NCBI GenBank assembly: GCA_964242035.1
Contig: CAXTCL010000124.1
Location: forward strand, 1 to 11,252
Direction of reading: 5' to 3'
Source: BOG-908 sp964242035
GTDB taxonomy: Bacteria; Pseudomonadota; Alphaproteobacteria; Acetobacterales; Acetobacteraceae
Length of the DNA: 11,252 nucleotides
Part shown: positions 1 through 6,721 of the stretch, in pieces
Layout of the letters: every line of letters starts with the position of its first letter
How positions within the stretch are numbered: position 1 is the first letter of the stretch
The notes under the pieces: model-generated
Told to the model about the DNA's origin: nothing
The model's input: only the letters and a program-made list of their open reading frames with translations
Database searches by the model: none
Made by a program: the position numbers and the translations under genes

Positions 1-1
1 G

Positions 2-637
2 CATCTGCAGATGTGCAACTGCTACGGCGCCACCGAGACGTGCTCGCCGGCCACGATTATGCCCCTGGGTGACGGCGTGGCGCGGCTGGACAGCGTGGGC
101 CACGCGGTGCCGTGCGGCGAAATACGTGTGATGGACGAAGCCGGACGCGAAGTGCCTCCCGGCGCGGAGGGCGAGCTCTGGATCGCCGGGCCAATGGTGG
201 TGCCGGGGTATTGGCGCCGGCCTGCCGCCGATGCGGATGCTTTCGCCGGCGGATACTGGAAATCTGGTGACGTCGGCAGCGTCGATGCGGACGGCTACGT
301 ACGCATCGTCGATCGCAAGAAGGACATGATCAACCGCGGCGGCTTCAAGGTGTATCCGGCAGAGGTAGAGAGCGCGTTGGCTGGGCTGGACGGCGTGGTG
401 GAAGCGGCCATCGTCGGCCGGCCCGACACCATGCTGGGCGAGGCGGTGGTGGCGTTCCTTTGTGTGACGGACGGGGACCTGACGGCGGAGCATGTGCGCG
501 GCTGGTGCGCCACGCGCATGGCCGACTACAAGGTGCCGTTGCAGGTGGTAATAAGTCGCGACGCCCTGCCGCGCAATGCAAACGGCAAGTTACAGAAAGC
601 CGAGCTGCGCATCGCGGCGGCGCGGCACGCGACATGA
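2..637 (+). CDS. AMP-forming acyl-CoA synthetase, C-terminal part (5' truncated by window edge)
   Basis: The reading frame is open from base 2 to the TGA at 635-637; the N-terminal half lies outside the window. What remains carries the late motifs of the ANL (AMP-binding) superfamily in order: YGATET (adenine/ATP binding), GELWIAGP, YWKSGDVG with the ribose-binding Asp, DRKKDMINRGG with the hinge between the two domains, YPAEVE, and PRNANGKLQKAEL with the adenylation lysine (the K after NG). Enzymes of this class activate a carboxylic acid to acyl-AMP and then to acyl-CoA in the cytoplasm. The order and wording of the motifs fit medium-chain or branched/aromatic acyl-CoA ligases, but the substrate pocket is not in the window and the substrate cannot be named. 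The ATG at base 11 is internal (within the YGATET region), not a start. The stop overlaps the next gene's ATG (ATGA at 634-637), so the two are co-translated and this ligase probably starts or refills the pathway encoded downstream. Confidence 0.93.
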   Translation, partial: HLQMCNCYGATETCSPATIMPLGDGVARLDSVGHAVPCGEIRVMDEAGREVPPGAEGELWIAGPMVVPGYWRRPAADADAFAGGYWKSGDVGSVDADGYVRIVDRKKDMINRGGFKVYPAEVESALAGLDGVVEAAIVGRPDTMLGEAVVAFLCVTDGDLTAEHVRGWCATRMADYKVPLQVVISRDALPRNANGKLQKAELRIAAARHAT

Positions 638-2130
638 TGGCCGCTGGTATCGCCGACAACACGCCGGTCCTCGTCGGTGTCGGCACCGCCACGCGACGCG
701 AACAGGATTTCAGCCGCGCGCCGGAACCGATGGACCTCATGCTGGAGGCGGTCGCCGCTGCCGGCTACGACAGCACCGTGACAGGAGCGTTGCCGGGCAC
801 GCAGTATATTGCCGTGCCCAAAGGCCGCTGGAGCTACCGCAACCCCGCCGCCGAGATCGGGCGTGCGATAGCAGCCGACCGTCCCACGACGGTGCTGACC
901 ACCGTTGGCGTGTTGCAGCAGACGCTGATCAGCGAAGCCTGTGTGAAAATCAGCAACGGAGAGATACACACCGCCCTGGTCGCCGGTGCGGATTCTGGCT
1001 ACCGGTTGCTGCGCGCGCAGATCGCCGGCAGCGTGGCTGGCGAACGCATGCAGGATAGCGCTCCCGACATCACGATGGCGCCTGCCGCCGAGTTGCGCCA
1101 CCCGGCGGAACTGGCCGCAGGTTTGCAGATGCCGGTTGGTCCCTACGCGATTATGGAGAGTGCGAGGCGTGCCAGCCAGGGGCTTACGGTGTCGCAACAT
1201 CGCGACCGTCTGGCCGAACTCGGCGCGGCATTCAGCCGCGTTGCAATGGGAAATCCCCGCGCCTGGCAGCAGGAGCTGGCAGGGGCGGCGGCGATACGCG
1301 AGGCGTCGCCGCGCAATCCTATGCAGGCGTTTCCTTACACGCGCGCGCATTGCTCGAACTGGAACGTGGACCAGGCGGCAGCCCTGCTGTTGTGTTCGGC
1401 CGCGCGTGCGCGTGCGCTCGGGATTGCGCGGCGGCACTGGATATTTCCACGCGCGAGTGCAGAGTCCAACCACATGGTGCCGGTGTGTGCGCGTGCGTCG
1501 CTTGACACCTGCGCCGGCGCGGAACTGGCCGGCCGGGCCGTGCTGGCTGCTGCCGGCATCGGCATAAGAGACGTCGATCTTGTCGATCTCTACAGTTGTT
1601 TTCCCCTCGCGGTCACGTCCTACGCACAGGCGATCGGCCTGCGCGCCGACGTTGCGATGACGATCACCGGCGGCATGGCTTTCGCGGGCGGCCCCTACAA
1701 CAACTACCTTTTCCAGGCGACGTGCCGCGCCGCCGAATTGCTTCGGGCCGGGCGCGGCCGCAACGCCCTGCTCTCCTGCGTATCCGGCGTGCTCACCAAG
1801 CAGGCTTTCTGCCTGTGGTCCGTCGATCCGGGACCCGCCGGTTTCGTGCGCGTGGACGTCAGCGAAGCGGCAGCGCGGCGGACGGAGGTGCTGGACGTGC
1901 TGGAGGATTTTACCGGCGCGGGGCGCGTGGCGGGCTACACGGTCCTGCACAGCCGCGCGGCGGCCCCGGTTGGCGTGCTGCTGGTGGATACCGCAGGCGG
2001 CGCGCGCGCGGTCGCTACGTGCCGCGATGCGGCCCTCCTCGCGCGCTTGCAGCAGGAGGAGTTCGTGGGCAGGCAAGTTCATGTCGAGGAGAACCGGATT
2101 TCGATCACGCAAAACATGGTGCCCGCGTGA
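634..2130 (+). CDS. Thiolase-like protein (TLP1-type) with extra C-terminal domain; canonical catalytic residues apparently lost
   Basis: This 498-aa protein starts at the ATG overlapping the previous stop; a second ATG follows directly at 637, and the open frame upstream to 460 is only overlap. It has thiolase-fold landmarks: DNTPVLVGVG near residues 8-17, a GEIHTALVAGAD strand-helix (109-120), SNWNVDQAAALLLCSA (241-256), DLYSCFP (318-324), GGMAFAGGPYNN (346-357) and CVSG (382-385). The normal nucleophile motif (CxSG/CSTG) is not recognisable at about 90-96 (TTVGVLQQ), and the GHP catalytic His motif reads GGP (352-354). Only a Cys resembling the second active-site Cys (C382) remains. Residues from about 415 on (GYTVLHSRAAAPVGVLLVDT, then DAALLARL and GRQVHVEE) match the additional C-terminal domain of mycobacterial thiolase-like protein type 1, as I recall it. 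An ordinary acetyl-CoA acetyltransferase activity is therefore doubtful. A retro-aldolase-like (Ltp2-type) or carrier role is possible. Neighbouring hydratase genes suggest it acts on a CoA thioester. Confidence 0.85.
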   Translation: MMAAGIADNTPVLVGVGTATRREQDFSRAPEPMDLMLEAVAAAGYDSTVTGALPGTQYIAVPKGRWSYRNPAAEIGRAIAADRPTTVLTTVGVLQQTLISEACVKISNGEIHTALVAGADSGYRLLRAQIAGSVAGERMQDSAPDITMAPAAELRHPAELAAGLQMPVGPYAIMESARRASQGLTVSQHRDRLAELGAAFSRVAMGNPRAWQQELAGAAAIREASPRNPMQAFPYTRAHCSNWNVDQAAALLLCSAARARALGIARRHWIFPRASAESNHMVPVCARASLDTCAGAELAGRAVLAAAGIGIRDVDLVDLYSCFPLAVTSYAQAIGLRADVAMTITGGMAFAGGPYNNYLFQATCRAAELLRAGRGRNALLSCVSGVLTKQAFCLWSVDPGPAGFVRVDVSEAAARRTEVLDVLEDFTGAGRVAGYTVLHSRAAAPVGVLLVDTAGGARAVATCRDAALLARLQQEEFVGRQVHVEENRISITQNMVPA

Positions 2131-2966
2131 TGGCCGGCTCCGATCTGGCTCCCGCCATCGAGGTTGCTGACGATTTCTGCGAGCTGTCGCTGGCGCGCCG
2201 TTGCTCTGCGTTGGTCGATCGCGATCCGGCCAGCCTGCGTGTCGGCCAAAACCTGCCGCGCGGCTGGCATGTGATGATGTTCAACGTGCCTACCCGGCAG
2301 TCTGTGTTGCGGAAAGACGGCGCCGCGCATCTCGGCGTTACCCTGCCGGACATAGGCTTGCCGCGGCTGATGCTCGGCGGCCGCCAGATAGAGTTCACGG
2401 GTGACATCGCCATCGGCGGGCCGGTCCACCGCGAAACCCGCCAGGGTGATGTGCAGGTCAAGCGCGGCCGCTCCGGACGGTTTGCCATCGTCCCCGTGGA
2501 GCACCGTATCTTTGTCGAAGGCGCGACCGAGCCCGCCGTGGTGGAGACGAACAATTACGTCCTGCGCGAGGCGGGTGGCCCTGCAGAGCCGCCTGTACCC
2601 GGCCGCGCGGACCAGGCCGTGCCGGCCGCGGATGCGCTGCGCCAGATCGTGCCGGACGAGGCGATGCTGTTCCGCTACTCCGCCATCACCGACAACCCGC
2701 ACCGCATCCACTACGACCAGCCTTACGCCACGCAGGCGGAAGGCTACCCCGCGCTGGTCGTCAACGGCAGCATCCCGGCGATGTTCCTGCTTGAGATGTT
2801 CCGCGACCTCGCGGGGCGCGAACCCGCCCGGTTCAGTAGCCGCAACCTGGCGCCGATGTTCTGCGGGCGTCCGCTCACCCTGTTTGCGAAGCTCGATGGT
2901 AAAGCCTGGAAACTTTGGGCCCAGGACCAGTCAGGAATCATCACGTTCGATGCCCAGGCGAGCTGA
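2130..2966 (+). CDS. HTD2 / mesaconyl-C4-CoA-hydratase-like hot-dog hydratase
   Basis: This 278-aa protein starts at the ATG at 2130, which shares its first base with the previous TGA (TGATG coupling). A GTG at 2127 is an alternative. No Shine-Dalgarno sequence is visible, which fits reinitiation. The C-terminal half has the family hallmark FRYSAITDNPHRIHYD (residues 181-196) followed by EGYPALVVNG (204-213), the central helix and catalytic Asn/His region of hot-dog enoyl-CoA hydratases of the HTD2 and 3-methylfumaryl-CoA (mesaconyl-C4-CoA) hydratase group. The N-terminal half (about 20-150) looks like the degenerate first hot-dog repeat, as expected for a double hot-dog of this length. Such enzymes reversibly hydrate 2-enoyl-CoA thioesters, often with branched or carboxylated acyl groups. 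Setting between a thiolase-like gene and a second hydratase supports beta-oxidation-type chemistry on an unusual acyl chain. The exact substrate is unknown. Confidence 0.85.
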   Translation: MAGSDLAPAIEVADDFCELSLARRCSALVDRDPASLRVGQNLPRGWHVMMFNVPTRQSVLRKDGAAHLGVTLPDIGLPRLMLGGRQIEFTGDIAIGGPVHRETRQGDVQVKRGRSGRFAIVPVEHRIFVEGATEPAVVETNNYVLREAGGPAEPPVPGRADQAVPAADALRQIVPDEAMLFRYSAITDNPHRIHYDQPYATQAEGYPALVVNGSIPAMFLLEMFRDLAGREPARFSSRNLAPMFCGRPLTLFAKLDGKAWKLWAQDQSGIITFDAQAS

Positions 2967-3019
2967 CATCCGGCCAGGCAGAAATCGTGCGATGAGCCAA
3001 CAGCGAGGAGCGGTCCGCC

Positions 3020-4162
3020 ATGAGTCAAAGCATCCAGGACTCCCCGGCATCGTCGCAGGTCCCTGCATTGTGGGACGGCGCGCTGGAAGAGGCGCGCAGC
3101 CTGATCGGCGTGGATCTGCGCCGCACCGGGCAGACTTGGAACACCGAGGCAGCGCCCGACTCGGTGCGGCAGTTCTGCTGGGGACTGGGTGACGAGAACC
3201 CGTTGTTCTGTGACGCCACCTACGGCGCGGCCACCGATTGGGGCGCCGCGCTGGCACCCGGCTGCTTCCTCTACACGATCGACACCACCGTGGTGGCGCC
3301 GAAACTGCGCGGCATACAGTGGCTCTATGGCGGCACGGACTGGGAGTGGTACGAGCCGATACGTCACCGTGACAGCTTCACCGTGCGCGCACGCCTGCTG
3401 GACGCAGTGGAGAAGGAAGGCGGCAAGGCGCGCAAGTTCATCATCCAGACTGGTGAGGTGCTTTACACCAACCAGCACGGCCAGCTCATCTGCCGCGCGA
3501 TTGGCAACACCGCACGTACGCCGCGCGGCCGCGCCGAGGGCGGACTGAAATACGAGGCGCGCGAGACGCACCGCTACAGCCAGGAAGAACTCGAACAGAT
3601 TGCGCACGCGGTCGAGACGGAAGAGCTGCGTGGCGCGGTGCCACGTTTCTGGGAGGATGTGACCGTAGGTACGGCGATACAGCCGATGTTGAAGGGACCA
3701 TTGAACATAACCGACATGATCTGCTGGTATTCCGGCGGCGGCCACAGCTACCAGGCCCATCGCCGCGCCAGCATGCACCGCAAGCGCCATCCGGCAGATG
3801 CCTACGTGAACCCGGAGACCGGCGCGCAGGACAGCGCCGCGCGTGGTCACGCGGAACTCAGGATGGCGCGCGAAATCGGCATGCCCGGCAGCTACGATGT
3901 GGGCCCGCAGCGTATATCGTGGCTCGGCCAGTTGATGACGAACTGGATGGGTGACCGGGGTTTTCTGCGACGGCTGAATGTATCTCTGCGCCGACCAAAC
4001 ATCTTCGGCGACGTGTCCTGGTGCCGCGCCACGGTTGTAGACAAGCGCATCGAGGACGGCATGCACCTGGTGGAACTGGCGGTGCGCGTTGACAACCAGC
4101 TCGGCGAGACGACGGCGAAAGGGATCGCGGTTGTGACATTGCCTTCCAAGGACGCTACGTGA
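3020..4162 (+). CDS. FAS1-like dehydratase / MaoC-like double hot-dog acyl-CoA hydratase
   Basis: This 380-aa protein has a clear ribosome binding site (AGGAG at 3006-3010, nine bases before the ATG). It lies after a 53-base gap that holds no other gene. The N-terminal hot-dog (about 30-170) has the pattern FCWGLGDENPLFCD (52-65) and LAPGCFLY (78-85), typical of the FAS1-like dehydratase domain (GD-NPLY-D then APP-FL). The C-terminal half (about 205-375) resembles MaoC-like proteins, with RFWEDVTVG (209-217), HAELRMAREIGMPGSYDVGPQR (277-298, key residues H277, G287, D293) and a final strand set near 325-375. The usual MaoC D-x4-H motif is not seen in the second half, so catalysis may rest on the first half or on a partner chain. 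It probably hydrates or dehydrates a bulky acyl-CoA, perhaps together with the HTD2-like protein encoded just upstream. Substrate not identifiable. Confidence 0.82.
   Translation: MSQSIQDSPASSQVPALWDGALEEARSLIGVDLRRTGQTWNTEAAPDSVRQFCWGLGDENPLFCDATYGAATDWGAALAPGCFLYTIDTTVVAPKLRGIQWLYGGTDWEWYEPIRHRDSFTVRARLLDAVEKEGGKARKFIIQTGEVLYTNQHGQLICRAIGNTARTPRGRAEGGLKYEARETHRYSQEELEQIAHAVETEELRGAVPRFWEDVTVGTAIQPMLKGPLNITDMICWYSGGGHSYQAHRRASMHRKRHPADAYVNPETGAQDSAARGHAELRMAREIGMPGSYDVGPQRISWLGQLMTNWMGDRGFLRRLNVSLRRPNIFGDVSWCRATVVDKRIEDGMHLVELAVRVDNQLGETTAKGIAVVTLPSKDAT
4148..4152 (+). promoter_or_regulatory. Shine-Dalgarno-like AAGGA in front of the GTG of the micro-ORF
   Basis: AAGGA lies inside the end of the dehydratase gene, six bases before a GTG at 4159 that overlaps the dehydratase stop (GTGA). 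Its spacing is right for initiation and is the main argument that the small frame 4159-4254 is translated. Confidence 0.4.
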
Positions 4163-4254
4163 CCACCACCACGGTGCAGCATGATGCTGCCGCCATGATC
4201 AATCCTGCCGGACGTGTCGTGATCGACCTTCTGGCCAACACGCAGGCGGGCTGA
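4159..4254 (+). CDS. Possible 31-codon micro-ORF bridging two operon genes
   Basis: A GTG-initiated frame of 31 codons begins in a 4-base overlap with the dehydratase stop and ends at TGA 4252-4254, four bases before the next gene's ATG. It fills almost all of the space between the two genes. An AAGGA sequence sits six bases upstream. The peptide starts VTTTTVQHDAAAMINP and ends VVIDLLANTQAG. I recognise no family, signal peptide or membrane segment. The downstream carboxylase gene has no good ribosome binding site of its own, so translation of this frame could deliver ribosomes to it. Alternatives are a remnant of a deleted gene or plain spacer. An in-frame ATG at 4195 could give a still shorter product. 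Confidence 0.35.
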   Translation: MTTTTVQHDAAAMINPAGRVVIDLLANTQAG

Positions 4255-4258
4255 AGCG

Positions 4259-6550
4259 ATGGACATGCAGACCGGCGCCGCCTGGAACGGGTTGAAGCAG
4301 AGCTATCGTCCGCGGCCGGATTGGCGGGATCGCGTATCGCCGCGCGTGCGGTTCCACACGCAGCAGGCAGAGGCGATCGATCCTGTCACCTTCGAGGTCA
4401 TCAGGCAGAAACTTTGGACGATAAACATCGCCCACGGCGACACCATCACGCGCGTCTCCGGATCGCCTGTGCTGGCCACGCTCGATTTCAACATGTCTAT
4501 ACTGACCGAGGACGCGGAGGTCGTGCTCAACGCGCCGTACGTGCAGTTCCTCAATGCCGGTGCGCCGCTCGGTATACGCTATATCCTGGAGACTTACAGC
4601 GACCGCCCCGGCATCGATCCGGGCGACGTTTTCTGCTGCAACGACCCGTGGATCGGCGCGTGCCACCAGATGGACGTGCTGTTCGCGGCGCCCATCTTCA
4701 TCGACGACGAGTTATTCGGCTGGGTCGCAAATGCCGGTCACCAGTACGATCTGGGCGGCATCGTGCCAGGCGGCTGGCCGCAGAACGCCGAGGACGTGTA
4801 TTCGGACCCGACCGTGCTGCCGCCGTTCAAGCTGGTGGAACGTGGCGAAATGCGCCGTGACCTGGAAGCCGTCTACCTCCGCCAGTCGCGCGTGCCGGAC
4901 ATGGTGGCGCTCGATTTGCGGGCACAGATCGCCGGCGCGGTGTTCGCGCGCGACCAGATCGTGGCGTTGTGCAGGCGTTTCGGTGCTCCAACGATAAAGG
5001 CGGCGATGCGCAAGATGCTCGACCAGGCGCAACACGCTTTCCAACGCAAGTTGCTGCTGATACCGGACGGCACGTGGTCCGAGACGCGTTATTTGGACGA
5101 GGCCCTGCCCGGCGACAGGCGCGCGCAACGCACGCAACTGACCATCACCAAGACCGGTGACCGCATCCTGGTGGACAACACCGGCACGGATGCGGAAACG
5201 CCAGGTACCAACGGCATTCCTTTCACCACCTGGTCCGGCTCGATCACCGGGATCATCTCGGTCGCCATGCTGTACGAACAGCTTTTCGCCTATGGCGGCA
5301 GCGAACGGCAGATCGACTATGAGCCAGTACCTGGCCTGCTCACCTGCGTGAACCATCCCACCGCCACCAGCGGCGGCATCCTGCAATCCGTCACCATGAT
5401 GAACGCGGTGCAGTCCATACTGTCGCGCATGATGGCGTGCGATCCCGATCTGAAGCGGGACCTCGTGGCGCCTTGCGCGGAGTTCCTGTTGCCGGTGCTG
5501 GTCGGCTTTGATGATCGTGGCCAGTTCTTCGGCCAGGCGATCCTGGACTCCTTTGCCTGCGGTTCCGGCGCACGCTCCTTCGGCGACGGCGTGGACACAA
5601 GCGGGCCCACCTACAGCCCGCTGTCGATGGTGCTGAACGTGGAGCTCATCGAGCAGTGGTATCCGATCCTGTATCTGTACAGGAAGGAAGACCAGGATAG
5701 CGGCGGCGCCGGCAAGTGGCGTGGCGGCAACGGATTGCGCTCGGCGATCACGCCGTATCGCGCCAGATCCATGTCCATCGTCACCAACACCGGCGGGCAG
5801 GGTGTCACCACCCAGAACGCGCCAGGCCTGTTCGGCGGCCACCCCGCGCCTGCCGGCCACTACACCATTCGCAGGCAGACGGATTTGCAGGACCAGATGC
5901 GTTCCAACGTGATGCCCGCGAGCATCGATGATCTGCAGGCTGGCGAGACGATACGCCTGCGCGCGAAATCCAACGGCACCAGCCTCGAACCCGGCGACGT
6001 TTTCGAAGTGCGCATCGGTGGTGGCGGCGGCTATGGCGATCCGCTACAGCGCAGTGTGGAGCTCGTCGCCCGGGACGTGGCATTGGGTTCGATTACGCGC
6101 GAAACCGCACGCGCGGTTTATGGCGTGGCGACCGCCGCCGATGGACGGGCCGACGCCGCCGCGACGGAGGCTGTTCGCGCGGGACTGCGCAAGGCGCGCG
6201 CAGGCTGGACGCAAGCGGGCGGTGATGCGCACGAGTTGCAGCCCGCCCAAGGCGCGGCCGACCGTCTGGTGCACGAGTACGTGGTCGCCACCGAGCGCGA
6301 CGGCGAAGCCATCCTTGCGTGCAGGCAATGTGGCCACCGTTTCTGCGGCTACGGCGGCAGTTACAAGAGCGGCACGCTGGTCGACGTCAGCCCCGTCACC
6401 ACCATTCCCACGGCGCAAGATCCGAGCTTCTATCTGGACAGGCGGTTCGTTTTTCGGCGCTATTGCTGCCCAGGATGTCACGTGCAGGTAGCGACCGAGA
6501 TCGCTCCGGCCGACGAGCCCGCGTATCCCGAGATGCGGCTTCACGCATAA
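4259..6550 (+). CDS. Hydantoinase B/acetone carboxylase-type carboxylase subunit fused to an acetone-carboxylase-gamma-like zinc domain
   Basis: This 763-aa protein starts at ATG 4259 (a second ATG is at 4265). The HyuB/oxoprolinase-B domain runs from about residue 40 (IDPVTFEVIRQKLW) to about 620, ending in GGGGGYGDPLQRSVELVARDV (587-607). It contains NDPWIGACHQMD (128-139) and NAGHQYDLGG (158-167). H136, D139 and H161 have the same spacing as the Mn ligands I recall for the acetone carboxylase alpha subunit (His150, Asp153, His175). After a linker (about 622-664) comes HEYVVATER, then C688-x2-C691-GH, SYKSGTLVDVSPV, and FVFRRYCCPGC with C737-x2-C740. This is the layout of the small zinc-binding gamma subunit of acetone/acetophenone carboxylases, normally a separate protein. 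The class carboxylates ketones using ATP, with a HyuA-type ATPase as partner. No such partner is in the window. It may carboxylate a ketone made by the upstream enzymes; a hydantoinase or oxoprolinase role is less likely given the gamma domain. Confidence 0.85.
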   Translation: MDMQTGAAWNGLKQSYRPRPDWRDRVSPRVRFHTQQAEAIDPVTFEVIRQKLWTINIAHGDTITRVSGSPVLATLDFNMSILTEDAEVVLNAPYVQFLNAGAPLGIRYILETYSDRPGIDPGDVFCCNDPWIGACHQMDVLFAAPIFIDDELFGWVANAGHQYDLGGIVPGGWPQNAEDVYSDPTVLPPFKLVERGEMRRDLEAVYLRQSRVPDMVALDLRAQIAGAVFARDQIVALCRRFGAPTIKAAMRKMLDQAQHAFQRKLLLIPDGTWSETRYLDEALPGDRRAQRTQLTITKTGDRILVDNTGTDAETPGTNGIPFTTWSGSITGIISVAMLYEQLFAYGGSERQIDYEPVPGLLTCVNHPTATSGGILQSVTMMNAVQSILSRMMACDPDLKRDLVAPCAEFLLPVLVGFDDRGQFFGQAILDSFACGSGARSFGDGVDTSGPTYSPLSMVLNVELIEQWYPILYLYRKEDQDSGGAGKWRGGNGLRSAITPYRARSMSIVTNTGGQGVTTQNAPGLFGGHPAPAGHYTIRRQTDLQDQMRSNVMPASIDDLQAGETIRLRAKSNGTSLEPGDVFEVRIGGGGGYGDPLQRSVELVARDVALGSITRETARAVYGVATAADGRADAAATEAVRAGLRKARAGWTQAGGDAHELQPAQGAADRLVHEYVVATERDGEAILACRQCGHRFCGYGGSYKSGTLVDVSPVTTIPTAQDPSFYLDRRFVFRRYCCPGCHVQVATEIAPADEPAYPEMRLHA

Positions 6551-6565
6551 CCCAAGTAAGGCCAA

Positions 6566-6666
6566 GGGCTCTGCCCCTGAACCCGCTAAGGACAGTCGTT
6601 CTTAGAACCTGCTAATCAGTGGGGGTCTGGGGCCTCAAGGCCCCAGCGGGGTTTGGGGCAGAGCCC
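6566..6666. repeat. Imperfect inverted-repeat intergenic element with GC-rich arms
   Basis: The left arm 6566-6587 begins GGGCTCTGCCCC and pairs with the right arm 6645-6666, which ends GGGGCAGAGCCC. Twelve outer bases match perfectly and pairing continues with small mismatches (AACCC-GCT against AGCGGGGTT). Between the arms are a GTTCT-T-AGAAC palindrome (6598-6608) and a strong hairpin (6627-6646). The element lies between convergent genes and contains no plausible gene. It may be a dispersed REP-like or small non-autonomous element; copies elsewhere cannot be checked here. The rest of the 6551-6721 gap holds nothing I recognise. Confidence 0.7.
6627..6646. terminator. Strong GC hairpin, possible bidirectional terminator between convergent genes
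   Basis: CTGGGGCCT (6627-6635) and AGGCCCCAG (6638-6646) form a perfect 9-bp stem with a CA centre. It lies about 80 bases after the carboxylase stop and about 75 bases beyond the stop of the convergent LysR gene. No U-tract follows on either strand, so it is not a canonical intrinsic terminator. It may act by RNA-end protection or with Rho. Confidence 0.4.
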
Positions 6667-6721
6667 CATTCTTCCTGACCGATTCGGATGCTCGACGAGT
6701 TTCGCGTGAGCTAGAAGATAG

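Noticed and set aside
460..633. Upstream extension of the thiolase-like gene
   Set aside because: The extension overlaps conserved acyl-CoA synthetase motifs in another frame; the ATGA overlap at 634 is the natural start.
526..2112. Long antisense open frame (528 codons) opposite the thiolase-like gene
   Set aside because: It is the GC-rich shadow of a gene with clear motifs on the + strand; its product is rich in Arg/His/Ala with no recognisable domain.
2993..3019. ATG at 2993 before the dehydratase as an alternative start or small gene
   Set aside because: It is in another frame, and the AGGAG at 3006-3010 clearly serves the ATG at 3020.
2744..4066. Antisense open frame (440 codons) opposite the dehydratase
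   Set aside because: Shadow of the + strand gene, which has a good ribosome binding site and family motifs.
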